A stretch of 64,000 nucleotides of DNA from Epiperipatus broadwayi. Lineage: Eukaryota > Onychophora > Udeonychophora > Euonychophora > Peripatidae. Position numbers and translations under genes: made by a program. The notes under the pieces are model-generated. The model was not told the DNA's origin, made no database searches, and saw only the letters and a list, made by a program, of their open reading frames with translations. The stretch is taken from positions 1,133,508 through 1,197,507 of the forward strand of contig JAQFVV010006429.1 in the NCBI GenBank assembly GCA_028023455.1. Direction: 5' to 3'. This document shows, in pieces, positions 26,551 through 38,149 of this stretch. Position 1 is the stretch's first letter, and each line of letters begins with the position of its first letter.

Positions 26551-27403
26551 AATTAAATTTAAATATAAATTAATATTACTTAAAATATAGGTGCTGTATG
26601 AAAATTCTGTAGATATTGGAAACATCAAAACACAAGACACAATGTAACTTATAACAATTGTAAAACTTTATTATATGAACAAGAATTAAAATAAAACATA
26701 CCCAAATATAATATGGTTACACTTAAATATATATTTTAGATCCACTAAATATTATGGTTTGAATACATGTTTAAAATTACTATATTTCTTTTTAGATAAC
26801 TTATTTATTGCTTTTGACCCATTTATTTGTTAAGATAAACACACAAAAATAATACACACTTACGCACGGAATCAGAATTCCGTATTTCTGTTAACTTTAA
26901 TAAATCTATATCTCGAAAAAGAAGAAACCTATAAACTCATACTCTCCTTTTCATTTGTAAACATTGTCAATGGACTATTCCAAATAATACCTCGTTTCAC
27001 TTACTCTAATCAGCAATGTTAACTAATCAGAAATTTCCATATCATTTATTAATTAATAATTTCTTTCTATTCTTATGAAAAAAGGATGATATAACATATA
27101 ATATTAAAAAAAACCTTTACTGGTCTTGTGGATTGGTTTAAATTCAAAACCCACACTTTTACGTTAATGCCCGTCAGATCTTTACATTTTTAACTGTAGA
27201 TATTTTAATAGGTCAGTCTGTTGATCCAGCTCGACAGCTCTCAACTTATCATATTCACAAAATCAATACTCGGTTAGTTTACCAATTAAAATCTTTGTCA
27301 TTCCTCATCATACCTCCATCTGACCGAATCCTTATCCTGTCAGGGCAATTTTATTCTGTCCCACATCAGAAAAACACTCTCTAGATCCTTCAATACCATG
27401 CAG
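26551..27403. other. Unassigned DNA left of the ribozyme satellite
   Basis: Less AT-extreme from about 27130; a weakly protein-like plus frame exists near 27130-27400 but matches nothing I recognise. Confidence 0.4.
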
Positions 27404-27416
27404 TATATATATATAT
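27404..27416 (+). repeat. (TA)n abutting the satellite, left
   Basis: Short TA tract directly joined to the first satellite unit; a longer one closes the array on the right at 30534. Confidence 0.9.
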
Positions 27417-28735
27417 GATAAACAAAAATGCAAGTTAAAAAACTTGCTAACGCTTGTATTTATGTCACAGATGGGTCCTACCAAAACACCTATCAAGCGT
27501 TTTTCGTTCATAAACGTCAGAGTAGTTAGTATTCACTATCTCTAACTTAATCCACTTTCAGTCATGATTTCAAGCTTTTGCTATCGTCAGTGAAAGACAG
27601 GAATAAAGAAACTAGATCTAAATACAAACCTGAGCGTTTTGAAACAATTTCTATTCAGCTTGCAAGCGTGAATTTTTAGACACTAATGTCAAACCAGCAT
27701 AGCAAACCAGATAGCTATATGGGTCTGATCTCAGTTCAGCATCACCACATAGTAGAAGCTCTGCAATCTATATCTGCAAAGCCTCAAAGGTACATTTATG
27801 ATAAACAAAAAGCAAGTTAAAAACTTGCTAACGGTTTTATGTCCACAGATGGGTCCTCCAAAAACCCTATCAAGCTTTCGTTTACATAAACGTCAGAGTA
27901 GTTAGTATTCACTATCTCTAACTATAATCCACTCAGATCAGATTTCAAGCTTGCTATCGTCAGTGAAAGACAGGAATAAAGAAACTAGATCTAAATACAA
28001 ACTCTGAGCGTTTATGAAACAATTCTATTCAGCTTGCAAGCGTGAATTTTTAGACCGTAATGTCTTCAAACTCAGCATAGCAAACCAGATAGCTATGGGT
28101 CTGATCTCAGTTCAGCATCACCACATAGTAGAAGCTCTGCAATCTATATCATTGCAAGAAAGACCTCAAAGGTACATTATGATAAACAAAAATGCAAGTT
28201 AAAAACTGCTAACGTTTTATGTCCACAGATGGCGTCTCCAAAACACCTATCAAGCGTTTTTCGTTTACATAAACGTCAGAGTAGTTAGTTTCCTATCTCT
28301 AACTATAATTCCACTTCGATCTGATTTCAAGCTTTTGCTATCGTCAGTGAAAGCAGGAATAAGAAACGTCTAAATACAAACTCTGAGCGTTTATGAAACA
28401 ATTCTATTCAGCTTGCAAGCGTGAATTTTTAGACACTAAGTCTTCAAACTCAGCATAGCAAACCAGATAGCTTATGGGTCTGATCTCAGTTCAGCATCAC
28501 CACATGGTAGAAGCCTCTGCAATCTATATCATTGCAAGAAAGACCTCAAAGGTACATTTATGATAAACAAAAATGCAGTTAAAACTGCTAACGCGTATTT
28601 TGTCCACAGATGGCGTCTACCAAAAACACCTATCAAGCGTATTTTCGTTTACATAAACGTCAGAGTAGTTAGTATTCACTATCTCTACATAATTCCACTC
28701 AGATCTGATTTCAAGCTATTTGCTATCGTCAGTGA
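27417..28735 (-). repeat. Hammerhead-bearing satellite array, left (minus-oriented) arm
   Basis: About 3.5 units start with TGATAAACAAAAATGCAAG at 27417, 27800, 28179 and 28560. Taking the ribozyme strand as sense, these units are on the minus strand. Each carries the core complement TCGTCAG (27584-27590, 27957-27963, 28341-28347, 28726-28732) and the complement of the GAAA region. Units here are 379-383 bp, shorter than the cleanest 408-bp unit in the right arm, because of many single-base and short deletions that differ from unit to unit. That pattern is more like read error than shared ancestry. Confidence 0.9.
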
Positions 28736-29596
28736 GCTGAACGAGATCAGACCCAGCTATCTGGTTTGCTATGCTGAGTTTGAAGCTTGTGTAAAAATTC
28801 GTGCAAGCTGAAAGAAATGTTTCTAAACGCTCGAGTTTGTATTTAGATCTAGTTCTTTATTCTGTCTTTCACTGCTAGCAAATAGCTTGAAATCGATCTG
28901 AAAGTGGAATTATAGTTAGAGTAGTGAATACTAACTACTCTGACGTTATGTAAAAAATCGGTAGGGTTTTTGGTAGGCGCCATCTGTGGACTAAATACAA
29001 GCGTTAGCAAGTTTTAAACTGCATTTGTTTATCATAAAGCCTTTGAGGTCTTTCTGCAATGATAGTGCAGACCACAGTGGTGATGCTGAACTGAGATCAG
29101 CCCATATAGCTATCTGGTTGCTATGCTGAGTTTGAAGCTTCGTGTCTAAAAATTCCCTTGCAAGCTGATAGAAATTGTTTCATAAATGCTCAGGTTTGTA
29201 TTTAGATCTAGTTTCTTTATTCTGTCTTTCCTGCGATAGCAAAAGCGAAATCAGATCTGAAGTGGTATAGTTAGAGATAGTGAATACTAACTACTCTGAC
29301 GTTTATGTAAACGAAATACGCGATAGGTGTTTTTGGAGGTCTGTGGCATAAATACAAGCGTTAGCAAGTTTTTAACTTGCATTTTGTTTATCATAAATGT
29401 ACCTTTGAGGTCTTTCTTGCAATGATATAGATTGCAGAGGTTCTACTATGTGGTGATGTGAACTGAGATCAGACCCATATAGCTATCTGGTTTTCTATGC
29501 TGAGTTTGAGACATTCGTGTCTAAAAAATTCAGCTTGCAAGCTGAATAGAAATTGTTTCATAAACGCTCAGAGTTTGTATTTAGATCTAGTTTCTT

Positions 29597-29654
29597 TATT
29601 CCTGTCTTTCCTGACGATAGCAAATAGCTTGAAATCATGATCTGAAAGTGGAAT
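29597..29654 (+). ncRNA. Hammerhead ribozyme, type I (copy with one-base lesion)
   Basis: Same architecture as the 29977 copy, but the base at position 2.1 (A before CTGACGA, core at 29611-29617) is missing, which removes the closing pair of stem I. Predicted cleavage would be after 29642. Confidence 0.65.
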
Positions 29655-29976
29655 TATAGTTAGAGATAGTGAATACTAACTACTCTGACATTTATGTAAA
29701 CGAAATATGCTTGATAGGTGTTTTTGGTAGGCGATCTGTGGACATAAATACAAGCGTTAGCAAGTTTTTTAACTTGATTTTGTTTATCATAAATGTACCT
29801 TTGAGGTCTTTCTTGCAATGATATAGATTGCAGAGGCTTCTACTATGTGGTGATGCTGAACTGAGATCAGACCCATATAGCTATCTGGTTTGCTATGCTG
29901 AGTTCCGAGACGCTTGCAAGCTGAATAGAAATTGTTTCATAAACGCTCAGAGTTTGTATTTAGATCTAGTTTCTTT

Positions 29977-30034
29977 ATTCCTGTCTTTCACTGACGATAG
30001 CAAATAGCTTGAAATCATGATCTGAAAGTGGAAT
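29977..30034 (+). ncRNA. Hammerhead ribozyme, type I, complete
   Basis: Self-cleaving RNA. Stem I: CTTTCA (29985-29990) pairs with TGAAAG (30023-30028); beyond an internal loop (TGT against T) an outer helix pairs ATTCC (29977-29981) with GGAAT (30030-30034). Core CTGACGA is at 29991-29997. Stem II: AGC (29999-30001) pairs with GCT (30007-30009) around loop AAATA; the 10.1/11.1 position is a U-U mismatch where G-C is usual, which may lower activity. GAAA is at 30011-30014. Stem III: ATC/GAT (30014-30016 with 30019-30021) with a two-base loop. The cleavage triplet is AUC, so the cut lies after 30022. Such minimal stem III forms are typical of metazoan retrozyme and PLE hammerheads and often act as dimers. 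Confidence 0.85.
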
Positions 30035-30384
30035 TATAGTTAGAGATAGTGAATACTAACTACTCTGACGTTTATGTAAACGAAAATACGCTTGATAGGT
30101 CAGTTTGGTAGGCGCCATCTGTGGACATAAATACAAGCGTTAGCAAGTTTTTTAACTTGCATTTTTGTTTATCATAAATGTACCTTTGAGGTCTTTCTTG
30201 CAATGATATAGATTGCAGAGGCTTCTACTATGTGGTGATGCTGAACTGAGATCAGACCCATATAGCTATCTGGTTTGCTATGCTGAGTTTGAAGACATTA
30301 CGTGTCTAAAAAATTCACGCTTGCAAGCTGAATATGAAATTGTTTCATAAACGCTCAGAGTTTGTATTTAGATCTAGTTTCTTT

Positions 30385-30442
30385 ATTCCTGTCTTTCACT
30401 GACGATAGCAAATAGCTTGAAATCATGATCTGAAAGTGGAAT
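30385..30442 (+). ncRNA. Hammerhead ribozyme, type I, complete (second intact copy)
   Basis: Base for base the same elements as the 29977 copy: ATTCC (30385-30389), CTTTCA, core CTGACGA (30399-30405), the AGC/GCT stem II, GAAA (30419-30422), the ATC/GAT stem III, cleavage after C30430, then TGAAAG and GGAAT closing stem I. With the 29977 copy it would release a 408-nt monomer RNA (30023-30430) with 5'-OH and 2',3'-cyclic phosphate ends, suitable for circularisation by a tRNA-ligase-type enzyme. Confidence 0.85.
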
Positions 30443-30531
30443 TATAGTTAGAGATAGTGAATACTAACTACTCTGACGTTTATGTAAACGAAAATACACT
30501 TGATAGGTGTTTTTGGTAGGACGCCATCTGT

Positions 30532-30533
<2 letters not shown>

Positions 30534-30566
<33 letters not shown>
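30534..30566 (+). repeat. (TA)n abutting the satellite, right
   Basis: About 16 TA units begin directly at the last satellite base. Confidence 0.95.
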
Positions 30567-30568
<2 letters not shown>

Positions 30569-31595
30569 ACGCACACAGCAGTGTCTGGATAAGGGAAATT
30601 AAAACCAAACCAATGACAACTTCAACTCTTAACTCCAATCGTTTGCTTCAGCCTGGGGAAGAGAAATCTTTTCTTAAGACTTAGAATGTGTGAGGAGCTC
30701 CGGCCTACACATTTATTCATAATGGGCATGCAAAACCTTTTCCTCAATTCAACAATAACTTTATTAATAATTCCCTATCTTTAATAGAATAAATGGAGTG
30801 AAACTCAGTCATCTCCAACTATCATGGTAAATCAATCATGAGACAGCTATTTTCCGTCCACGAGGTGGCACCATAACTCTACCTCAATAATATCAAGCCT
30901 TTACTGCTTTATATATGCACCTACATACATTGATTACAGTCTAAATGAATGACAAAGACTAACTGGATCCTGAATTAAAACATGTATGAATCACTTCAAT
31001 CTTAAACTGCCGAGCCGATCACACACACCCTACACCTATATCAATAACAGATCATTGACACTGATAGCACAACTGTGGTTTTCTACACGATCATCCATAT
31101 CATTCATACCTAATATCAAGCACAAATACATATCAAAATTTGTTAAGAATATAAAAGGTATTTTATATCATTACTCTCTTCTCTTTAAATTTAAATCTAC
31201 GTAAGCACTTATCTTTTCAATGGGATCAAAATCATTCTTTTTCTCTTTCCATTTGCATATTTTAAAACATAAATAATAATAAAAAAAACTTTATATTAAG
31301 ATATTCTAGTGGTAAAACAAAAAAAGAACATTTCTATCAAACATGTACATATTATAAAACGAAATTAAAAAAAAAGACATATTATATAAACGAAATCAAA
31401 TATAGAATAATACCAAACATTACTATAGTCTCTTTCTAATATTTTTTTCCTTTGATTGTACTCAGTTCATTTTATTTGGAGATAGCAGTTATAAATGCAC
31501 ATCGTAGACATTTATTTTAAATCAGATGTATACTAAAAATGCACATAGTTATTTGAATCACAACAGATAAAAAAAAATGAAGACAGTCTTTTTAA
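30567..31595. other. Unassigned AT-rich DNA
   Basis: No recognised family. Confidence 0.45.
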
Positions 31596-31599
31596 AATT

Positions 31600-31830
31600 G
31601 AAATGCATGAAAGACAAAGGGTTATATTTAAATCATATGTCGAAGACAAAGAGTTACTTTTAAATCAAATGTAACAAATGAAGAGTTACTTTAAATCAAA
31701 TGTAGCAGACGAAGAGTTACTTTTAAATCAAATGTAGAAAATGAAGAGTTATTTTAAATCAAATGTAGAAAACAAAGAGTTATTTTAAATCAAAATGTAG
31801 AAAACGAAGAGTTATTTTAAATGAGAAGGT
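31600..31830 (+). repeat. Minisatellite, about 33-bp unit, 7 copies
   Basis: Units of the form GAAGAGTTACTTTTAAATC followed by AAATGTAGAAAAC repeat seven times with increasing similarity to the right. The repeat starts near 31605 and ends at GAGAAGGTAGC. Confidence 0.9.
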
Positions 31831-33326
31831 AGCTGCAGGACAATTAATAAATCTTAAAAAGAGTTTTGTTAATTACCTTCCACTTTGTTGGTTTCTTACC
31901 GGGATCGAACTCATTTGTTTCTTTTCCTCTTCTTTTCCATTTTTCAAAGATTCAAAGTACATACAACAAGCGGCTTCTCACTACCAAACATGAATTAACT
32001 TTTCTTTAAATATTATTCAGAAGTTTGCTGTAGCTTTTTTTTTTTTTAAATGAATTTTACACAGCCAAACAATTATGATAATATAAATTGATCCTTCATA
32101 GTTATACCATAGTGTGACAGTTCCTTTTTTAAATAAAATTTTAATAAGCGAAACCGATAGACTCTGACATTCAGAAAAAAATGTCTTACTGAAGGCTGAT
32201 TGAACTTCAGGAAGAATAAATGCACACCATTGATATATGAATTAGAAATTCATATTTTGGTAAACTATACAACTCAAGTACATTGTTAACTTCTGAGACA
32301 GAAAATTAATAAAAATTTGGAGATAATTGGACTGCTCTCTCAGAAAGAAGCAAAAAGTTAAAAGTTCCCACCTAGCAAAATTTTAGAAAGTCCCCTGTCA
32401 TTTTCTCCAACTCCCCTTTTATATTTTCCAGCACAAGGGAAGAGAGAGGGGAAAAAGAATTGGTCAATTCCCCTTTCCACAGGTGGTCACCTTCCAAATT
32501 TTTAAAGATAATCCATTCTCAGAACAAACAATTGAACCATTTATCAGTTGTCAGATTTTGACAGCTTTTTTAATCTCTTTTGGTAAAAGAATTGTTACAC
32601 TTCTCTTGATCTAACAATTTCCCCTTTAGATTTATATTTTTGAATTACTAATAATAAATTACAACAGATTCATTTATTGTTCCATTGTTTCACACTTGTC
32701 AGGAAATAATATAAAAAAATGGTATCAATTTCTATAAAGGAAAAAAAAATATCAACTCATATATTGGTATTACACACACACATACATCTGTAGATTATTT
32801 AATAGAAAATTGCTTATTTAGACTACATGAACACAAAATATCCCACACAATTTCTTATAATTACAAATGCAATATTAATTATAATCTATGTTAATCATAA
32901 CACAAATTCCCATTATTATTTTCTATAACTCTTAAGCTTATTCTCCCAAAAGAAACTGTTAAACAAATGCTATTGATAATTATTTTACTTTCAATTTTCA
33001 CCAACTTTTTAGTGATAGACATTAAACTTTACAAAAGTCTATCCCAGATATATAAATATTTATTTCTCCATCATTATATTGGCGAATCATTACTGCAGCG
33101 TACAAAAAAAATCAAATCATCCCCCCTTTCACTAAATAATGCTAGCTATCTTTTTTACAAACACAAACTGTCTTTGTATGTTATTTCTGAGCTATCTAAT
33201 TAGTGATTTCTCAATAAAGCTTTTTAATTTTTCCCACATTCAAAAAAAAAAAATTTTTCCTTCCTCTTTCCACAACTATCTCTCCTCCTCTACAACTGGT
33301 TTATAGGTGATATAGACCAAAGGGCT

Positions 33327-33400
<74 letters not shown>

Positions 33401-34270
33401 TAGTATTATATATAAATTTATGCTGTAAATTTTTTTCCTATAAACTTTGTTGGAAATTTTAGATTAAGAATAGATTAAAGACTGATATGTTTTGCAAAGC
33501 AAATGATATACTAGTATTGAAATAACAATCTAAAAATAACTCAAGATTTATATATGCAAAGTTCTAAATGATAATATATTTCAATTAGATTATACATGAT
33601 TCAAAATAGGTTTAAAAACAATATTAAAAATACATGTTTTAGAACTAATTTAGATTTAAATTCCAATTGATAAATGACAGAATTGAAATTAATATTAAAA
33701 ACCTGAGTCAAGAAAAAAAGGACTTATAATTAAATTTAAAAAGTTATTTGGATAACAATGTTGTAATTAAAAAATAAGATAAATAGGGGGAATCTAAATA
33801 ATAAACTGAATTTTTATTTAAAATATGGTATTTAGTCAAGAAAAAGTTTTCAAGTGTTGCATTAAAGATTAACAAATATATAAAAAAAAGTAAAAAAAAA
33901 TTATAGAAAGAAAAATAGAAAAATATGGATTATATAAAAATTAAAAATATATTTAGGAACTTAATAAAAAATGTGAAATATATGCAAATTGAAGATAATA
34001 GTTAGAAGATTTATGTAGTCAAATAAATACAAAACCAAGTATTTTCAATTTTTGGGGGCATTTACCAGTGCATTCCTCATCAACTTTATTATATTTCACC
34101 TATCCACTCATGCATAAATCCAAATCACCCTCTCTCATTATGCATGTATTTCATGAACAAGCTTCATATGTTACATGGGTTGGATATATTAATGCCTAAA
34201 TCTCCCAGCTTGCATTGATAATTTAATAGGTAGATTTGAATTAACTTATAGTATATTATTATTCACAGAA
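31831..34270. other. AT-rich DNA without recognised gene
   Basis: Includes strand-asymmetric polypyrimidine stretches near 32380-32480 and a (TA)n of about 70 bp at 33330-33397. No coding signature. Confidence 0.5.
33330..33397 (+). repeat. (TA)n microsatellite
   Basis: About 34 uninterrupted TA units. Confidence 0.97.
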
Positions 34271-34273
34271 TAC

Positions 34274-34371
34274 TTAACTCTCCATGTCATCTCATATTGC
34301 TGACACATCTGATCACACACAGGTTGAAAAGATCAGGTACATCAGCAATATGAGATGGCATGGAGAGTTGA
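34274..34371. repeat. Short fold-back repeat with tRNA-like sequence
   Basis: Arms 34274-34314 and 34331-34371 are inverted copies of AACTCTCCATGYCATCTC and following bases, separated by 16 bp. The right arm continues into TGGCATGGAGAGTTGAG ... GAGTTTGAATTCTGC (34357-34403), A-box and B-box-like spacing, so this may be a tRNA-derived SINE with an inverted partial copy. Confidence 0.7.
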
Positions 34372-34400
34372 GAATCATGTGAAAGTCTGAGTTTGAATTC

Positions 34401-34402
<2 letters not shown>

Positions 34403-34432
<30 letters not shown>
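34403..34432 (+). repeat. (TA)n microsatellite
   Basis: About 14 TA units following the B-box-like end of the SINE-like sequence. Confidence 0.95.
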
Positions 34433-34434
<2 letters not shown>

Positions 34435-34467
34435 ATACTTAATGTTTTCGCAGTTATATGATGTAGA

Positions 34468-35020
34468 TAAATTATAACTTTTTTGGGCTATACTGTGTAT
34501 TGTTTTCCATTAAACACCGATATTTCGATGAAATAGCAACCGCCATTATCAAGGTTAACTTTTGAAAGAAAAACCGTTACATCTTAACGAATAACGTGAC
34601 TGTGTGCAAGATGAGAAATGAGATTCAAGTTCAGCATTTACAATATGAGGCTTATCAAAATGTTTATTTCCCTCAGTATTTTTACCTATTAATTTTAAGT
34701 TAATATTGGATAAAATGAGAGGTTTCCACAATGTATGAAGCACAACATATTCCAGCTATGTGGAAACCTCTCATTTTATCCAATATTAACTTAAAATTAA
34801 TAGGTAAAAATACTGAGGGAAATAAACATTTTGATAAGCCTCATATTGTGAATGCTGAATTTGAATCTCATTTCACATCTTGCACACAGTCACGTTATTT
34901 GTTAAGATCTAACGGTTTTTCTTTCAAAAGTTAACCTTGATAATGGCAGTTGCTATTCCGTCGAAATATTGGTGTTTAATGGAAAACAATACACAGTATA
35001 GCCCAAAAAGTTATAATTTA
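34468..35020. mobile_element. Fold-back element: 263-bp inverted arms, 28-bp loop
   Basis: The left arm (34468-34730) and right arm (34759-35020) are reverse complements with only a few substitutions, and are exact at both ends (TAAATTATAACTTTT outside, GGTTTCCACA inside). The arms encode nearly the same peptide on opposite strands (KPLILSNINLKLIGKNTEGN in both), and that frame stays open for about 60 codons in each arm. No family recognised for the peptide. Each outer arm reads TTGATAATGGC...TCGAAAT, which resembles a decayed PLE hammerhead. Could be an inverted pair of PLE terminal repeats or a fold-back transposon. Confidence 0.85.
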
Positions 35021-36865
35021 TATATATGCAGGTTTAAGACTGTATGGTATATTAATATATTATTATTGTGGATTCTATATTCTTAATAATAGATTATAAT
35101 ATTGAAAGAAAATCTATCAATTTATTCTTAATTTGTATTTTTTTTAAAATAAAACATTATTACTATGACATCAAAAGTAACATAAATATGGTTATGAAAT
35201 CATCAAATTAATGGCAATATTGGGCATAAAAACTGAAAACAAACAAAAAATGAAATTATAATATTAAATAAATACTAATAATTGTTAAATTTATTAAGGA
35301 GCCTTTTTATAGTAGAAATTACTCAACCTGTTTAACTCTATATAATATATCAATGATTACATTTTATTATTATTAATTATTTATTTATTTTTAAATAATA
35401 AATTCCAATTATTAAATTATAGGCATAATAAAAATGATTTAGTAAAAGTCATATGAATAAAAGTTATAATTTACTTAATTTATTCTTATAATAATAATTA
35501 CTAACTTTTTGTATGTAAATTAGTTTTTGAGCTGATTTACATTTGTAAGTTTTAGCTATATTTATATATCATAAAATCCATAAGTTTGAATCTAATGTGG
35601 GAATATTGTATAATACAACCCTGAATAGAAATTTATTAAGCACTATCATCTGCATCTATAAAGTATTAAAACTTATTATAGGTGGTGTAGCTATGGTTAA
35701 AGAAAAAAATATGTTGCTAAAACAGTATTGAATAATCTAGTTGCATTCTAGAATAATGTGATATATTATTAAACTTAAACTATTCCTAGCCAAAAGAAAT
35801 GGATTCTTATAGTTGTTAAAAAAGTAGTGTCACCATAATTTATAGAAACATGAACTGGTTTTCATTTGACATGATTAGATAGGCAAATTGGCTTAGATTG
35901 AAAACATTTGTGTTTTTTTTTTTTAAATTGGACTGATAACTTAATAGTGAAACAAAGATAAATTATGACTAACATAGGGAAGATGCACTAAATCCTGAAA
36001 ATTCAGATACTGGCCCAAGAACTAAAGTTCCTTTCATTGATCAAAGCCATAAGTTTGGAAGTGAAAAAATATTGGCTGAAAAAACACTGTATTTGTATTT
36101 TTTAGCAATATTGTCTGCATCTGCAAGTTATTAAAGCTTCCAGTAATTGGAATAGTTGTGGTGAAAAAGAAAGTTGTTGATGATACATTTTATTGAAAAT
36201 TGTGAAGAAAAAAGGCTATTTTTGTGATTGTGTATTTCAGTTTTATTACATTTGTTTATATTTCCAACATTATAATATTATTTTTATGATTTTATTTGTA
36301 AACTTATATTTCTATGAAATAATTTTAAATGTGTGTAAATATAATAATAAAGAAGAAAAGTTAATTTGTTAAAATAAAAAGTTTCAAATTTATTTCAAAT
36401 GGTCATTAGAGACTGTCAAAAAAAATCAGAACTACAAAAAGATTATCCATGGATTTATAATATTATCATTGGAATGAAAATGCAAATTTTATGTAATATA
36501 ATATAAACAAAATTACCAGCTAAATCAAAGCAGTACTAAACTACATAATTTGGTAACAAATTTATTGGATCCACTTTAAGCAAAAAATTGAACCACTTCT
36601 AACTGAATATTATTATAAAGAGTAGTACTCAGACCTGAATTCTCTATGTACACATGTAGGTGACTTAGTGCTACTAGATTATGTAGTTTCAGCTTGTATT
36701 AGCAGTGATAATAGATTATTGTCATGATTAACTCACAGATGAAAATTTGATCTGTAGTATTGCATAAAAATTCCTATTATAATGTTTATATATAAATCCA
36801 TTTTAAGAACAATATCTCTTATTAGTTATCTGAAGTACCATCATTTTCACATTACAAAAACCTCA
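35021..36865. other. AT-rich DNA with a diverged 70-bp repeat pair
   Basis: Sequence near 35640-35730 (ATCTGCATCTATAAAGTATTAAA) recurs, diverged, near 36105-36185 (TCTGCATCTGCAAGTTATTAAA...GGTGAAAAAGAAAGTTG). No coding signature. Confidence 0.45.
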
Positions 36866-36869
36866 CTTT

Positions 36870-37035
<166 letters not shown>

Positions 37036-37859
37036 CAATCAATAGCAGCATTAAAGCATGAATAGTCAAAGTTCTACTTTTCTACAAATCAGCCAACTTT
37101 AGTATAACTAAATATTAAATAAAACAAGGATACACAAACTAATTTTTATTTAAACTTGAGCAAACCATACATCAACATATGTAAGTAAGTTGTATATACG
37201 AATAATTTATAATCTAATTTTAAAAATTGACCAATCACTTTGCAATATGTATATGTTTTGAAAACCATCTCTCTCATCAGTTGCTTAGGCCATCAATTAT
37301 TCACACAAATCAATTAGCATATTAAATATTAAATTTTTACTGCTCTGATTTTCATAAACATTAAAAATGCAATTTGTATAAATTCATGTTTATTAATTAA
37401 TTGTTGATCATTAACGATACATGGAAATATATAATTGAATAGATTATTACTTCTAGAAACTAAACAGTTCTATAAAATGTAAACTTTATTTGCAATGTGA
37501 AAAGTACTTACAATTCAGTCATCATTCTATATAAGTTAATTAACTGTCTTGAAGTTCATATATCTTTTAATAACAAAATCTTTTATCAGCTGATAAAGTG
37601 TCACTAATTATTCATAATTGTTTACATATATTTTTGGCATTAATTTGCATTACTTAATGGTTAGATATATTAACACATGATATTTGTGTGAAGGTTTATA
37701 ATGATGGTATATTTGATATGATAATATGTTGGGCTATTTTCCATCATTTATTAGTAAATGCTGAATACAAAATTTTAAATTTTATTTAAAGTTTTTAAAT
37801 ACAAACAACTTGTTAGCAATAGCACACAAATAATCAACACATGCTATTAATGATATAAT

Positions 37860-38110
37860 ATTTTGAGTGGTATTATTCTCCACTTTTCTTTAGGTGTTGC
37901 TGCCCTAACCTGCAACAGTATTAAAAAAGGAATTAAACTCACACCTTTAAATTCTCAAATATTGAATTTAATGCAAATGCTCTAACCAACTAAGCTATTG
38001 TGTCAAAGGCAACAGATAGTAGAAATTTTACATATTTATATACGAGGATTGATTCAAATCCTCCTGTGACCTTCAATTTTTTTATTTATTTGTTATTTTT
38101 TTCTGAGAGC
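37860..38110 (-). mobile_element. tRNA-like 3' tail of the minus-strand PLE
   Basis: On the minus strand AGCTTAGTTGGTTAGAGC (37980-38000) is an almost canonical tRNA 5' half with A box; GTGTGAGTTTAATTCC about 45 bp further is B-box-like. It directly follows the PLE C-terminus and recurs, in the same relation, after the plus-strand PLE at 39960-40180. It is therefore either a composite with a tRNA-derived SINE or a genuine part of the PLE 3' region. Confidence 0.65.
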
Positions 38111-38149
38111 AAGGTTAATTAGAGGCTCCTCATACATTGTGTATTTCCA

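Larger units (their letters stand above)
28736..30533 (+). repeat. Hammerhead-bearing satellite array, right (plus-oriented) arm
   Basis: About 4.7 units in the opposite orientation to the left arm, with the switch at about 28735 inside a unit. The last full unit, measured between predicted cleavage sites, is 408 bp (30023-30430); the previous one is 380 bp because of a roughly 24-bp loss near 29903. Quality rises along the arm: units before 29400 have many unshared indels, whereas those after 29870 are nearly identical. The array stops at GCCATCTGTGGA|TATATA. There is no ORF of note; a short inverted repeat GCAAGTTTTTTAACTTGC lies in each unit. Confidence 0.92.

Noticed and set aside
28014-28811. 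Short open frames within the ribozyme satellite as peptides
   Set aside because: They are not kept between units and depend on unit-specific indels.
31600-31830. CRISPR-like direct repeats
   Set aside because: Units are contiguous and diverged, with no unique spacers; the context is animal DNA. It is a minisatellite.
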